A stretch of DNA of 64,000 nt from Methylomonas rapida (GTDB lineage: Bacteria; Pseudomonadota; Gammaproteobacteria; Methylococcales; Methylomonadaceae): contig NZ_CP113517.1 of NCBI RefSeq assembly GCF_024360925.2, positions 1,860,001 to 1,924,000 of the forward strand, in the 5' to 3' direction. Of the stretch, positions 36,850-46,422 are shown piece after piece. Both the position numbers and the translations under genes were made by a program. The notes under the pieces are model-generated. The model made no database searches. It had not been told where the DNA came from and saw only the letters and a list, made by a program, of their open reading frames with translations. The stretch's first letter is position 1. Each line of letters begins with the position of its first letter.

Positions 36850-37755
36850 ATGTTAGTACAACGCATCCTAACTGCTTTGGTGTTGGCAACGGCCGTCATA
36901 TTGGCGGTTTTCCAATTGCCTGCCATCTATTTTTCTTTGTTCATCGCTATCATTGCCTTGGGCGGAGCCTGGGAATGGCTGGCTTTGACCGGGGTCGACC
37001 AGATAGGCAAAAAATTATTGTTTTTGGCGGCCCTGGTTTTTCCAATGTTGGGCATCACGTTTTGGACGGTGTTTCTGGAAGTATTGGGCGAAGCCATGGA
37101 GTGGCCCGAAGTCAAGGAATATTCGGATGCGTTGGAATGGTTTGTGATCGTGCCGGTATTGTTTTGGCTGCTGGCGATGATTTTGATCCGACAGGCAGCG
37201 CCACAATTGCTGAAGATGGAATACAAGCCTAAGCTCAAGAGCTTTATCGGCTGGATGGTATTGCTGTCGGCCTGGATGTTTCTGAGTAAACTGAGATCTT
37301 TTTATGGCCCGGAAATGGTGCTTTACTTCCTGATACTGATTTGGACAGCAGACATCAGTGCTTATTTCGTCGGCAAAAAATGGGGCAAGGACAAACTGGC
37401 GCCTGAAATCAGCCCTGGCAAAACCGTGCAAGGCATGTATGGTGCATTGGCTTCAGCGATGATTTGCGCGATAGGTTTGCGCGTTTATTACGGCTTTTCG
37501 GCCTTGGAATCGGATGGTGCGGAATTGGCGGTCCTGATGTCGATAGATTTGCTGATTTTGTCGGTGTTGACCGTGCTGGTATCCATTTACGGTGATTTGT
37601 TTTTCAGTCTGGTCAAGCGAATCAAAGGCGTCAAGGATAGTGGCACGTTGCTGCCGGGTCATGGCGGTATCCTCGATAGGGTGGACAGCATCATTGCGGC
37701 GGCACCGTTTTTCTATGCCGGTATCGTGCTGATCGGACGGAGCGTATTCGAATGA
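36850..37755 (+). CDS. cdsA: Phosphatidate cytidylyltransferase
   Basis: CdsA makes CDP-diacylglycerol, the precursor of the cell's phospholipids. The 301-residue protein has about seven or eight membrane helices. It carries [15 protein letters not shown] and the family signature [25 protein letters not shown] near the C-terminus. Its end overlaps the start of dxr by four bases (ATGA at 37752-37755). Confidence 0.96.
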   Translation: MLVQRILTALVLATAVILAVFQLPAIYFSLFIAIIALGGAWEWLALTGVDQIGKKLLFLAALVFPMLGITFWTVFLEVLGEAMEWPEVKEYSDALEWFVIVPVLFWLLAMILIRQAAPQLLKMEYKPKLKSFIGWMVLLSAWMFLSKLRSFYGPEMVLYFLILIWTADISAYFVGKKWGKDKLAPEISPGKTVQGMYGALASAMICAIGLRVYYGFSALESDGAELAVLMSIDLLILSVLTVLVSIYGDLFFSLVKRIKGVKDSGTLLPGHGGILDRVDSIIAAAPFFYAGIVLIGRSVFE

Positions 37756-38936
37756 AAGGTATTTGCATATTGGGCGCTACCGGTTCGATCGGTGTCAGCA
37801 CGCTGGATGTCGTTGCCAGGCATCCGGATAAATATCAAGTCGTTGCGCTGACCGCCAATGGTAATATCGACGCATTGTATGAACAATGCCTGGCCCACCA
37901 TCCGGAGTATGCGGTGGTGGTCATGGAAAGCAAGGTGGCAGAGTTCAAACAGCGCATTGCCGCTTCGCCGGTAGCGGATATCAAGGTCTTGTCGGGTAGC
38001 GAGGCCTTGCAACAGGTGGCCACGCTGGAAAACGTCGATACGGTGATGGCGGCTATCGTCGGCGCGGCCGGATTGTTGCCGACCTTGGCGGCGGCCAAGG
38101 CCGGCAAAACCGTGCTGTTGGCCAACAAGGAAGCCTTGGTGATGTCGGGACAAATCTTCATGCAGGCTGTCAGCGATTCCGGCGCTGTATTGCTGCCGAT
38201 AGACAGCGAGCACAACGCCATCTTTCAGTGCATGCCGGCGGGTTATACGCCAGGCCATACAGCCAAACAGGCGCGCCGCATTTTATTGACCGCTTCCGGT
38301 GGCCCATTTCGACGGACGCCGATTGAAACCTTGTCCAGCGTCACGCCGGATCAGGCCGTTGCCCATCCTAAATGGGACATGGGGCGCAAGATTTCGGTCG
38401 ATTCCGCCACCATGATGAACAAAGGTCTCGAACTGATCGAAGCCTGCTTGTTGTTCAACATGGAGCCCGACCAGATTGAAGTCGTCATTCATCCGCAGAG
38501 CATCATTCATTCGATGGTGGACTATGTCGATGGTTCGGTTTTGGCGCAGATGGGTAATCCCGACATGCGCACGCCGATAGCGCACGCGATGGCCTGGCCG
38601 GAGCGCTTTGACTCTGGTGTGGCGCCGCTGGATATTTTCGAAGTAGGGCACATGGATTTCGAAAAACCCGACTTGAAACGGTTTCCTTGTCTGAGATTGG
38701 CTTATGAAGCCATCAAGTCTGGTGGAATTATGCCAACGGTATTGAACGCAGCCAATGAAATTGCTGTCGAAGCGTTTTTAAATGAAGAAGTCAAATTCAC
38801 TGACATCGCGGTCATCATCGAGCGCAGCATGGCCCAGTTTAAACCGGACGATGCCGGCAGCCTCGAATTGGTTTTGCAGGCCGATCAAGATGCGCGCGAG
38901 GTGGCTAGAGACATCATCAAGACCTTGGTAGCTTAA
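37752..38936 (+). CDS. dxr: 1-deoxy-D-xylulose 5-phosphate reductoisomerase
   Basis: Dxr (IspC) converts DXP to 2-C-methyl-D-erythritol 4-phosphate, the committed step of the MEP isoprenoid pathway. The 394 residues include the NADPH site [28 protein letters not shown], the metal/substrate region [11 protein letters not shown], and [15 protein letters not shown]. It overlaps cdsA by four and rseP by one base. IspH, the last enzyme of the same pathway, is also in this window at 51.9 kb. Confidence 0.97.
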   Translation: MKGICILGATGSIGVSTLDVVARHPDKYQVVALTANGNIDALYEQCLAHHPEYAVVVMESKVAEFKQRIAASPVADIKVLSGSEALQQVATLENVDTVMAAIVGAAGLLPTLAAAKAGKTVLLANKEALVMSGQIFMQAVSDSGAVLLPIDSEHNAIFQCMPAGYTPGHTAKQARRILLTASGGPFRRTPIETLSSVTPDQAVAHPKWDMGRKISVDSATMMNKGLELIEACLLFNMEPDQIEVVIHPQSIIHSMVDYVDGSVLAQMGNPDMRTPIAHAMAWPERFDSGVAPLDIFEVGHMDFEKPDLKRFPCLRLAYEAIKSGGIMPTVLNAANEIAVEAFLNEEVKFTDIAVIIERSMAQFKPDDAGSLELVLQADQDAREVARDIIKTLVA

Positions 38937-40300
38937 TGGAAACCCTTCACACCCTGTTTTATTTCATCGTTGCGATCGCGATTCTGGTTGCCTTTCATGA
39001 ATTGGGCCACTTCTGGGTGGCCCGTAAAACAGGGGTCAAAGTCATACGTTTTTCGATTGGCTTTGGCAAGAAATTATGGGTGTTTCAAAAGTCCCCGGAC
39101 CAAACCGAATTTGTTATCTCCGCCATCCCGCTGGGCGGTTACGTCAAAATGGTGGATGAGCGGGAAGGCGAAGTAAGGCCCGAGGATTTGCCTTATGCTT
39201 TCAATCGCCAGTCGGTCGCGGTCAGAACGGCCATCGTCGCGGCGGGGCCGTTGTTTAATCTGATCCTGGCCGTGTTCCTGTTTTGGTTGGTCATGATCAT
39301 CGGGGAAACCGGTTTGAAGCCGATTCTGGGCGAGGTTCAGCCCGGTACGCTTGCGGCCGAGGCCGGTTTTCAATCCGGCGACGAAATCCTCAGAGTCAAT
39401 CAAAAGCCGACGCCCACGTGGTCAATCGCGTTGGACGAAGTGTTTTCTTCTGCCATCGATGGCCAACGCGATATCGTGGTGGATGTCAAAACCAGCGATG
39501 AACAACAGCAATTCCGGGTCATTGCCTTGGTCGATGAGGATATCAAAAGTCCGGAAGACTTCAATGAACGATTGGGGCTGAAGCCCTGGATGCCGTTGAT
39601 TAAACCGGTCATCGGCAAGCTGCTGGAAGATGGCGCCGCCAAACAAGCCGGTTTGCAGAGCGGCGATTTGATTCTTAGTGCCGATGGGCAAGCCATTCAG
39701 GATTGGCGGCAATGGGTGGAGTATGTGCAGGCAAAGCCTGATACCCCGATCAAGGTCGTGGTCGAACGCCATGAAGTGCAAGTCGAATTGCAAATAATTC
39801 CGCGCAAGGAAGCTCAGCAGGACGGTAAGGTGATTGGCAAGATCGGTGCGGGCGTTGATGTACCCAAGGAATTGTTGAGCGGTTTACAAGTCGAATATTC
39901 ATTGTCGCCTGTCGCGGCCATCCCTGCGGCCTTCGAAAAAACCTGGTTTTACGCGACCAGCACATTGAAAATGATAGGGAAAATGTTCATCGGCACAGCT
40001 TCGGTCGATAATTTGAGCGGTCCCATCAGCATTGCTCAATATGCCGGGCAATCCGCGGAAATGGGCTTCACGGCATTTCTGAAGTTTCTGGGCCTGGTCA
40101 GCGTCAGTCTGGGCGTTTTGAATCTATTGCCGGTACCGGTACTGGATGGCGGGCATTTGTTGTTCTATGCCGTCGAATTGATTAAAGGCAGTCCGGTACC
40201 CGACCGCCTGCAGATGTATTTTCAACAACTAGGAATGTTTTTGTTGATGGCCTTGATGGCCTTGGCATTATTTCTGGATTTGGATCGACTGTTTCAGTAA
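38936..40300 (+). CDS. rseP: Site-2 intramembrane zinc metalloprotease
   Basis: RseP cuts the anti-sigma factor RseA within the membrane after DegS, releasing sigma-E, and also clears signal peptides. The 454 residues show HExxH (FHELGHFWVARK) in the first helix, two periplasmic PDZ domains (about 115-200 and 205-290), and the second zinc motif NLLPVPVLDGGHLLF in the third core helix. The ATG shares its A with the dxr stop (TAATG). In E. coli bamA follows; here a DsbC-like gene does. Confidence 0.97.
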   Translation: METLHTLFYFIVAIAILVAFHELGHFWVARKTGVKVIRFSIGFGKKLWVFQKSPDQTEFVISAIPLGGYVKMVDEREGEVRPEDLPYAFNRQSVAVRTAIVAAGPLFNLILAVFLFWLVMIIGETGLKPILGEVQPGTLAAEAGFQSGDEILRVNQKPTPTWSIALDEVFSSAIDGQRDIVVDVKTSDEQQQFRVIALVDEDIKSPEDFNERLGLKPWMPLIKPVIGKLLEDGAAKQAGLQSGDLILSADGQAIQDWRQWVEYVQAKPDTPIKVVVERHEVQVELQIIPRKEAQQDGKVIGKIGAGVDVPKELLSGLQVEYSLSPVAAIPAAFEKTWFYATSTLKMIGKMFIGTASVDNLSGPISIAQYAGQSAEMGFTAFLKFLGLVSVSLGVLNLLPVPVLDGGHLLFYAVELIKGSPVPDRLQMYFQQLGMFLLMALMALALFLDLDRLFQ

Positions 40301-40361
40301 TGCCGAACAAATCCTTGGTTTTCGCTTTCCACTGTATTCCTCTAAAAATTAAGCATTCGTC

Positions 40362-41072
40362 ATGAAAAAAATTTCAAAAGTTTTGGCTGTTTTGGCAGCG
40401 ATGGTTGTGGCAAGCGGCGCTACAGCCGATGAAGCCGCCGTAAAAAAAGTGATCGCTGAATTCATGCCGGGGTCTGCGATCGATTCCATCAAACCGGCTG
40501 AAATCAAGGGTCTCTACGAGGTCGTCACTGGCGGTAGTATTTTTTATGCCTCCGAAGATGGCCGATACTTGCTGCAAGGGCAGATGTACGATGCGGTGGC
40601 GAAAAAAAACATCACCGAGAACAAGTTGGCCGATGTGCGCAAGGCGGCATTGGATAAGGTCGGCGAAAAAAACATGATCATTTTCAAGCCGGAAAACAGC
40701 AAGCATTCGGTTTCGGTGTTTACCGACATCGATTGCGGCTACTGCCGCAAGCTGCATTCGGAAATCGATCAATACATGGCGCAAGGCATTACCGTGCGTT
40801 ATTTGTTCTTTCCTAGAGCGGGCAAGGGCTCTGATTCCTATGCAAAAGCGGTATCGGTTTGGTGCGCGGATGACAGACGGAAGGCTCTGACGGCGGCAAA
40901 AAAAGGCGAGTCCTTGGATGCTAAAACTTGCGAAAACCCGATTGATCAACACATGGAATTGGGCGAGGCATTTGGCATGACGGGGACGCCGATGATCGTG
41001 ACTGAAAAGGGCAATGTGTTGCCGGGTTATGTGCCGGCGGCTCAATTGGCAAAAGTTTTGGCGAGTGAATGA
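40362..41072 (+). CDS. dsbC: DsbC-type periplasmic disulfide isomerase
   Basis: DsbC reshuffles wrong disulfides in periplasmic proteins and is kept reduced by DsbD. The 236 residues begin with a signal peptide (cut near SGATA-DE, residue 22), then the N-terminal dimerisation domain (to about 80), a linker, and the thioredoxin domain with active site CGYC in VFTDIDCGYCRKLHSEI. The cis-Pro loop is GTPMIVTEKG. It starts 61 bp after rseP on the same strand, so it may share the transcript. Exported c-type haem and protease proteins nearby would need disulfide handling (inference). Confidence 0.9.
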   Translation: MKKISKVLAVLAAMVVASGATADEAAVKKVIAEFMPGSAIDSIKPAEIKGLYEVVTGGSIFYASEDGRYLLQGQMYDAVAKKNITENKLADVRKAALDKVGEKNMIIFKPENSKHSVSVFTDIDCGYCRKLHSEIDQYMAQGITVRYLFFPRAGKGSDSYAKAVSVWCADDRRKALTAAKKGESLDAKTCENPIDQHMELGEAFGMTGTPMIVTEKGNVLPGYVPAAQLAKVLASE

Positions 41073-41156
41073 GTCGTCTTTGCTAGCCCGAACCCTCATT
41101 AAAACCAGGCTATGAAATCTGCGAGAAGCGGAATGGCGTCAATATTCTGCTTCGCA

Positions 41157-41191
41157 TAAAAAAAGGGGCGGTTGAGGAAACTCGTCCGCCC
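41157..41191 (-). terminator. Rho-independent terminator, minus strand, downstream of the Fur/Zur gene
   Basis: On the minus strand GGGCGG-(loop of about 14)-CCGCCC is followed by a run of eight T (41157-41164 as A on the plus strand). It lies about 130 bp after the regulator stop. The T tract is only on the minus-strand side, so it serves that gene best. Confidence 0.7.
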
Positions 41192-41317
41192 AGAGACCTA
41201 TCTTTCAAGAGGATCATGTCAACGGTAGGAATGCAATCGACATGAGGCCTATTCTAGTCATATAGCCGGCGTCAATATTGACCTGGATCAATGTTTATCG
41301 GATTTGTGCCATGGCGA

Positions 41318-41842
41318 TCATGCGGCAGAGCAGCGCTTGCAAAGGCCATGAATTTCTATGGTTTTGCGTTGGGGATTGAAGGCGGCGTTGCGCATTTCTT
41401 CCGATAGGGCGGCGAAAACGTCGGGTGCGGCTCGTTCCTCGACGTTGTGGCATGCTGTGCAAATCAGCAATAACTGATCGTGCTGCGTTCCGGAGCTGCG
41501 GCAGCCTACAAAGGCATTGAGGCTTTCAACGCGGTGAATCAGCCCTTGTTCCAGTAAGAAATCCAGAGCCCGATATACCGTAGAGGGCTTGGCCGCATCA
41601 TTGATGGGGCGAATTTGATCCAATAAATCGTAGGCTTTGATTGCCCTATGGCTATTCCAAATCAATTCGAGAATCTTGTGTCGTATGGGCGTCAATTGCA
41701 CACCGCGTGTCGTGCATACCTGCTCGGCCACGGAAATTGCGTCTCGAATACACTGATTATGGTCGTGTTCGATGCCTGATGATTCGATGCTTGTATTGTC
41801 CGTCATGTCTAAGGTGCTGTAATTCATCTGCGGTTGAACCAT
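41318..41842 (-). CDS. zur: Fur-family transcriptional repressor, Zur-like
   Basis: Fur-family dimers bind DNA with their metal ion; Zur represses zinc uptake genes. The protein (174 residues from ATG 41842, 162 from the internal ATG at 41806) has the winged-helix region VQLTPIRHKILELIWNSHRAIKAYDLLDQI and AKPSTVYRALDFLLEQGLIHR. It also has two CxxC pairs (CTAC and CKRC) for the structural zinc, and QHDQLLLIC. The Fur-typical HHHDH cluster is absent, which favours Zur over Fur. The metal is inferred, not seen. It is transcribed alone, convergent with dsbC. Confidence 0.8.
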   Translation of the reverse strand: MVQPQMNYSTLDMTDNTSIESSGIEHDHNQCIRDAISVAEQVCTTRGVQLTPIRHKILELIWNSHRAIKAYDLLDQIRPINDAAKPSTVYRALDFLLEQGLIHRVESLNAFVGCRSSGTQHDQLLLICTACHNVEERAAPDVFAALSEEMRNAAFNPQRKTIEIHGLCKRCSAA

Positions 41843-42002
41843 ACCGATTAATCGTTGCCGAGTAAACCGTTAATGTCGAATCTGTGTTCAAGTTATCGAT
41901 GATGGGTTCGTTAAAATTCTGCTATTTTGCGAGGCTTGATTATAATCAATCAACTGATATGGGCGGCTAAATAAGGATTTCGTCAGAAATAACTGCCACT
42001 TA

Positions 42003-42067
42003 CCCACGCGGAGCATGGGAACGATGTGCCCGGAGTGCGGGAAATTATTTTCAACCAAATCCTTGGT
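42003..42067. repeat. Repeat family C, copy 3 (reverse orientation)
   Basis: GCGGAGCATGGGAACGATG, CCCGGAGTGCGGGAAATTATT and CAACCAAATCCTTGG are the reverse complement of the blocks at 11577 onwards. It lies just upstream of the diguanylate cyclase gene. Confidence 0.8.
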
Positions 42068-42117
42068 GTTGACAAAAGGGAGTGTTTTTATATGTACTCG
42101 ATAGGGTTGGATCTTGG

Positions 42118-43356
42118 ATGAAAGCAGGCAGCTTGCTAATTTTTGTAGCCTTGTGGTTGATAATGATCGGTATTTCCTTTTATCAACAGGTTGAGGACGA
42201 CAAGCAATACAGTCAGAAAATCGCCTATAAACAAGCGGAAATGTTCTTTGATTACCTGGTCTTGATGCGACAATGGAATAGTCGCCATGGCGGTGTGTAT
42301 GCCCCGATCAGTGAACACAATCCCCCCAATCCTTACCTGAACACACCTTATCGGGATATTGTCAGTCCTGATGGCAAGCCGCTGACGCTGATCAATCCAA
42401 CTTATATGACCCGCCAGTTAGCCGAAATGCAATTACGGCAATCCGGGATTCGGTTTCACGTCACGAGTCTCACTCCCCTTCGTCCCGAAAGCAAAGCCGA
42501 CGAGTGGGAAGTTCAAGCGCTTAAAGCCTTTGAAAATGGACAGCCGTCTTATACCGAATTGGCCGACATCAAGGGCAAGCCTTATTATCGTTACATGGCA
42601 CCGCTCAAATTGGACGCAGAGTGCCTCAAATGTCATGCGGTTGCCGACAAGCGTATGGGTGATGTCGGCGGCGGTATCAGTGTCAGTATCCCTGCCTCCG
42701 ATATCGATGAATTCATAGGTCACCGGTTCGAACGGCTGAAAAAGTCGCATTTTTTCATCGCCGCTACTGGTGTCATAGCCCTGTTGATTGCCTATTGGGC
42801 GCAATCCAAATTGACACGGCGCCTGACCCGGGCCGAAAACCATCTGCAACTGGCCTATCTGGATGCGCTGACCTTGTTGCCGAATCGGCGCTATTACGAT
42901 GCTTTTTTGCGCAGGGAATGGAAACGCGCCACGAGGCATCGTTATCCGCTGTCCATGATCATGATAGACATCGATTATTTCAAGGCCTATAACGACAGCA
43001 TGGGGCATCAGGAGGGCGATCAGTGCTTGCGCCAGGTTGCCCGCACCTTGCGGCGCTATTTCAGACGCTCGGGGGATTTGATTGCGCGTTATGGCGGCGA
43101 AGAGTTTTGCGTGGTGGCGGCTTGCGATGCGTCGCAAATCCTGCAGTTGGCGGACATTTTGAGGATGGCGGTGGAAATGATGCATTTACCGCATCCGAGT
43201 TCTCCTATATCGCAATACGTGACGATCAGTCTGGGGGTGGCGACATTGATTCCTAATGAGAAGATCGAGTGCACTGAGTTGTTGCACCAAGCCGATCAAG
43301 CCTTGTATGCGGCCAAACATTCCGGTAGAAATCGCGTGGCAAAATATCAGGACTGA
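42118..43356 (+). CDS. Membrane diguanylate cyclase with Tll0287-like CxxCH sensor domain
   Basis: I prefer ATG 42118 (MKAGSLLIFVALW, 412 residues); a GTG at 42082 would add 12. A first helix (about 4-22), a periplasmic Tll0287-like (DUF3365) domain and a second helix (near 220) precede a cytoplasmic GGDEF domain. The sensor contains CLKCH near residue 170, a c-type haem attachment motif. The cyclase has an intact GGEEF and an RxxD inhibitory site (RSGD, five residues before it), so it should make c-di-GMP under product feedback. A haem-linked redox or gas signal is inferred. The gene at 46423-49740 has the same sensor type. Confidence 0.9.
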   Translation: MKAGSLLIFVALWLIMIGISFYQQVEDDKQYSQKIAYKQAEMFFDYLVLMRQWNSRHGGVYAPISEHNPPNPYLNTPYRDIVSPDGKPLTLINPTYMTRQLAEMQLRQSGIRFHVTSLTPLRPESKADEWEVQALKAFENGQPSYTELADIKGKPYYRYMAPLKLDAECLKCHAVADKRMGDVGGGISVSIPASDIDEFIGHRFERLKKSHFFIAATGVIALLIAYWAQSKLTRRLTRAENHLQLAYLDALTLLPNRRYYDAFLRREWKRATRHRYPLSMIMIDIDYFKAYNDSMGHQEGDQCLRQVARTLRRYFRRSGDLIARYGGEEFCVVAACDASQILQLADILRMAVEMMHLPHPSSPISQYVTISLGVATLIPNEKIECTELLHQADQALYAAKHSGRNRVAKYQD

Positions 43357-43426
43357 GCAGGCTTTCAAGTCGGGCGCGCGGATGGCCCGAAAGAAAGCCC
43401 GCCGCTTTGTAAAAGGTTGGCCTGTT

Positions 43427-43574
43427 TATCCTGGAAAAATATTTTTGTCCACGAAAGGCACAAAAATCACGAAAAATGTGATGACGTTATCAGCATGAAT
43501 TGCGGCACCCTTAGCGGTGAAGGCAAAACGTTTTCGTGACTTTCGTGCCTTTCGTGGACGGCTTGCTGTTTTAG
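43427..43574. repeat. Repeat family E, copy 2
   Basis: TATCCTGGAAAAAT, GTCCACGAAAGGCAC and AAAAATCACGAAAAA are answered by TTTTCGTGACTTTCG and TGCCTTTCGTGGAC. The inner segment has GCGGCAC, and the tail CTTGCTG and TTTTAGG reaches the ppdK stop codon. It fills the 214-bp space between convergent genes. Confidence 0.8.
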
Positions 43575-46312
43575 GTCGATTGGGCTTCCAGCAATTTGGC
43601 GTGCGCGGCCGCCAAGCGCGCGACCGGTATTCTGGGTGCCGAGCACGATACATAATTCAAGCCCAAGTCATGGCAGAACTTAATCGAGCGCGGGTGGCCG
43701 CCGTGTTCGCCGCAAATACCCACTTTGAGGTCAGGACGGGTTTGTCGGCCCCATTCCACCGCCATCTTCATCAGCTTGCCCAGGCCTTGAATGTCGAGGG
43801 TTTCGAACGGATTGTCCTGCAACAGGCCTGAATCCTCATACAGCGGTAAAAACTTGTTTTCCGCATCTTCCCGCGAGAATGAAAAGGTGGCTTGCGTCAG
43901 GTCGTTGGTGCCGAACGAGAAAAAGTCGGCGATTTTCGCCAGATGATCGGCGCGGGTGCAGGCGCGCACGGTTTCTATCATCGTGCCGAATTTGAATTTC
44001 AAGCTGATTTTGTACTGCGCCTCGACTTCGGCCTGAATTTCGTCGACGAACTGTTTGACCTTTTTTAGTTCTTGCGCGGTGATGACTTGCGGCACCATGA
44101 TTTCCGGTTCGACCGGAATGCGCTGCTTCACGCAGCGGGCCGCGGCTTCCAGAATCGAGCGGATTTGCATCTTGTAGATTTCAGGGTAACTCATGCCCAG
44201 ACGCACGCCACGGTGTCCCAGCATCGGATTGACTTCGAACAATTCAAGTACCTTGTCCAGCATCATCTCTTTTTTCGCGATCGCTTCCAGTATCACTTCT
44301 TCATTGAGCTGATTGAACGGCGTCGGCAGTTCTGGGTGGCCGGCCAAAGTTTCCAGCGTGACCCGCTGGCCTTTGACGATGGTCAGGTAATGCTTTAGCG
44401 CATTGATTTCATCCAGCAACTGGTGTTCGTTGGGCAGAAACTCGTGCATCGGCGGATCGAGCAGGCGCACGGTCACGGGGTAGGGCGACATCGCTTCGAA
44501 CAATTGCTCGAAATCGTCGCGTTGAATCGGGAATAGTTTAGCCAGCGCCGCTTCGCGTTCCTCGGTGTTGTGCGCCAGGATCATGTCGATCACCAGCGGC
44601 AAACGGTCGACTGCGTTGAACATGCGTTCGGTGCGGCACAAGCCTATGCCCTTGGCGCCGTATTCGGCGGCCAATCTAGCCATCGCCGGCGTATCGGCGT
44701 TGGCGTGTACGCGCAGGCGGGCATTTTCATCGGCCCAGCTCAGCAGGGTTTTCAGCTCTGGTGAAAAGGATGGCTTGATGGTCGGGATGCGGCCCAGATA
44801 AATATCGCCGGTGCCGCCGTCGATCGTGATCAAATCGCCTTCCTTGATATGGATGTCGCCGACGATGGCTAGGCGGGCGCGCACATCGACCTTGATGTCC
44901 TCGGCGCCGGCCACGCAAGCTTTACCCATGCCGCGGGCGACCACGGCGGCGTGCGAAGTTTTGCCGCCGCGGCTGGTCAAGACGCCTTGGGCGGCGAAAA
45001 AGCCGTGGATGTCTTCCGGTTTGGTTTCCTCGCGCAGCAGAATGAGGTCTTCACCGGTTTTGGCCAGGCGGACCGCCGTATCGGCGTCGAATACGCATTT
45101 GCCGCATGCCGCGCCCGGCGAGGCGGGCAGGCCTTGGGCCAAGGGTTGTTGGCCGTGATCGGCCGCCAATTGCGGGTGCAGCAATTGTTCCAATAATTCG
45201 GGATTGATCCGCAGCAAGGCGCGTTCCTTGCTGATCAAGCCTTCGTTGACCATGTCGATCGAGGTTTTCACCATCGCGGTCGCGTTCATTTTGCCGTTAC
45301 GGGTTTGCAGGCAATACAGCACGCCGCGTTCGATGGTGTACTCGTAATCCTGCACTTCCTTGTAATGCGCTTCCAGTTTGTTGCGCAGTTCGACCAGTTG
45401 CCGGTATTGCTCGGGCATTTCCTTGGCCATTTCGTGTACCGGTTTGGGTGTGCGAATACCGGCGACCACGTCCTCGCCTTGGGCGTTGACCAGATATTCG
45501 CCGTACATTTCGTTGACACCAGTACCGGGGTTGCGGGTAAAGCCGACACCGGTGGCGCAATCATCGCCCATGTTGCCGAACACCATCGTCACGATGTTGA
45601 CCGCAGTGCCGTTGGCGATGTCCGGCGTGATGTGAAATTCGCGGCGGTAATCGACCGCGCGTTTGCCCAGCCAAGAGTTGAACACCGCCTTGATGGCAAT
45701 TTCCAGTTGTTCGTAGACGTCTTCAGGAAATGGTTTGCCGGTTTCTTCATGCACGACCATCAGGAACAGGTCGCTGATTTCCTGCAGTTGGTCGGCGCTC
45801 AACGCCACGTCGGCCTTGATGCCGGCGGCCCGCTTGACGTTTTCGAAATGAAAATCGAATTTTTCGTCCTCTATGCCCAGTGCCACTTTACCGAACAACT
45901 GAATGAAGCGGCGGTAGGCGTCGTAGACAAAGCGCGGATCGTCGGTCATCTCTATCATCGCCGCCAGGGTTTGCTTGTTCAAACCCAGATTCAAGATAGT
46001 GTCCATCATGCCCGGCATCGAAATGGCGGAGCCGGAGCGCACCGACACCAATAAAGGATCGCTATTGCCACCGAATTGCTTGCCGGTTTCTTGTTCGATA
46101 TCGGCGATTTGCTGGCGCACTTCGTCCATCAAGTCGGCGGGCAGTTGCTTGTTTTCCAGATATTGCAGACAAGTGGCGGTGGTGATCACAAAACCGGGCG
46201 GAACATTGAGCCCCATTTGCGTCATCTCGCAAAGGTTGGCGCCTTTACCACCTAATAACGCCTTGTTTTTTCCGTCGCCATTTTTGAATGAGAAGCTGTA
46301 TTTCGGGTTCAT
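43571..46312 (-). CDS. ppdK: Pyruvate, phosphate dikinase
   Basis: PPDK interconverts pyruvate, ATP and phosphate with PEP, AMP and pyrophosphate; several methanotrophs use it in PPi-linked carbon metabolism (general knowledge). The 913 residues have the N-terminal ATP-grasp domain (LLGGKGANLCEMTQMG), the swivelling phosphohistidine domain GGKTSHAAVVARGMGKAC with the catalytic His near 455, and the C-terminal barrel with GICGEHGGHP (Cys near 867). FSFGTNDLTQATF is also present. All hallmarks are intact. It stands between two diguanylate cyclases of the same sensor type. Confidence 0.97.
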   Translation of the reverse strand: MNPKYSFSFKNGDGKNKALLGGKGANLCEMTQMGLNVPPGFVITTATCLQYLENKQLPADLMDEVRQQIADIEQETGKQFGGNSDPLLVSVRSGSAISMPGMMDTILNLGLNKQTLAAMIEMTDDPRFVYDAYRRFIQLFGKVALGIEDEKFDFHFENVKRAAGIKADVALSADQLQEISDLFLMVVHEETGKPFPEDVYEQLEIAIKAVFNSWLGKRAVDYRREFHITPDIANGTAVNIVTMVFGNMGDDCATGVGFTRNPGTGVNEMYGEYLVNAQGEDVVAGIRTPKPVHEMAKEMPEQYRQLVELRNKLEAHYKEVQDYEYTIERGVLYCLQTRNGKMNATAMVKTSIDMVNEGLISKERALLRINPELLEQLLHPQLAADHGQQPLAQGLPASPGAACGKCVFDADTAVRLAKTGEDLILLREETKPEDIHGFFAAQGVLTSRGGKTSHAAVVARGMGKACVAGAEDIKVDVRARLAIVGDIHIKEGDLITIDGGTGDIYLGRIPTIKPSFSPELKTLLSWADENARLRVHANADTPAMARLAAEYGAKGIGLCRTERMFNAVDRLPLVIDMILAHNTEEREAALAKLFPIQRDDFEQLFEAMSPYPVTVRLLDPPMHEFLPNEHQLLDEINALKHYLTIVKGQRVTLETLAGHPELPTPFNQLNEEVILEAIAKKEMMLDKVLELFEVNPMLGHRGVRLGMSYPEIYKMQIRSILEAAARCVKQRIPVEPEIMVPQVITAQELKKVKQFVDEIQAEVEAQYKISLKFKFGTMIETVRACTRADHLAKIADFFSFGTNDLTQATFSFSREDAENKFLPLYEDSGLLQDNPFETLDIQGLGKLMKMAVEWGRQTRPDLKVGICGEHGGHPRSIKFCHDLGLNYVSCSAPRIPVARLAAAHAKLLEAQST

Positions 46313-46422
46313 CGTCTACCTTAGGTCAGAGTTATGGAGCGGTTAAATCGGATTATAAACAGGCCGGCCTGGCTTGTATGATTTTGTTTCATGCCAAGGC
46401 CAAAACCTTGGTCAATTTCGGG

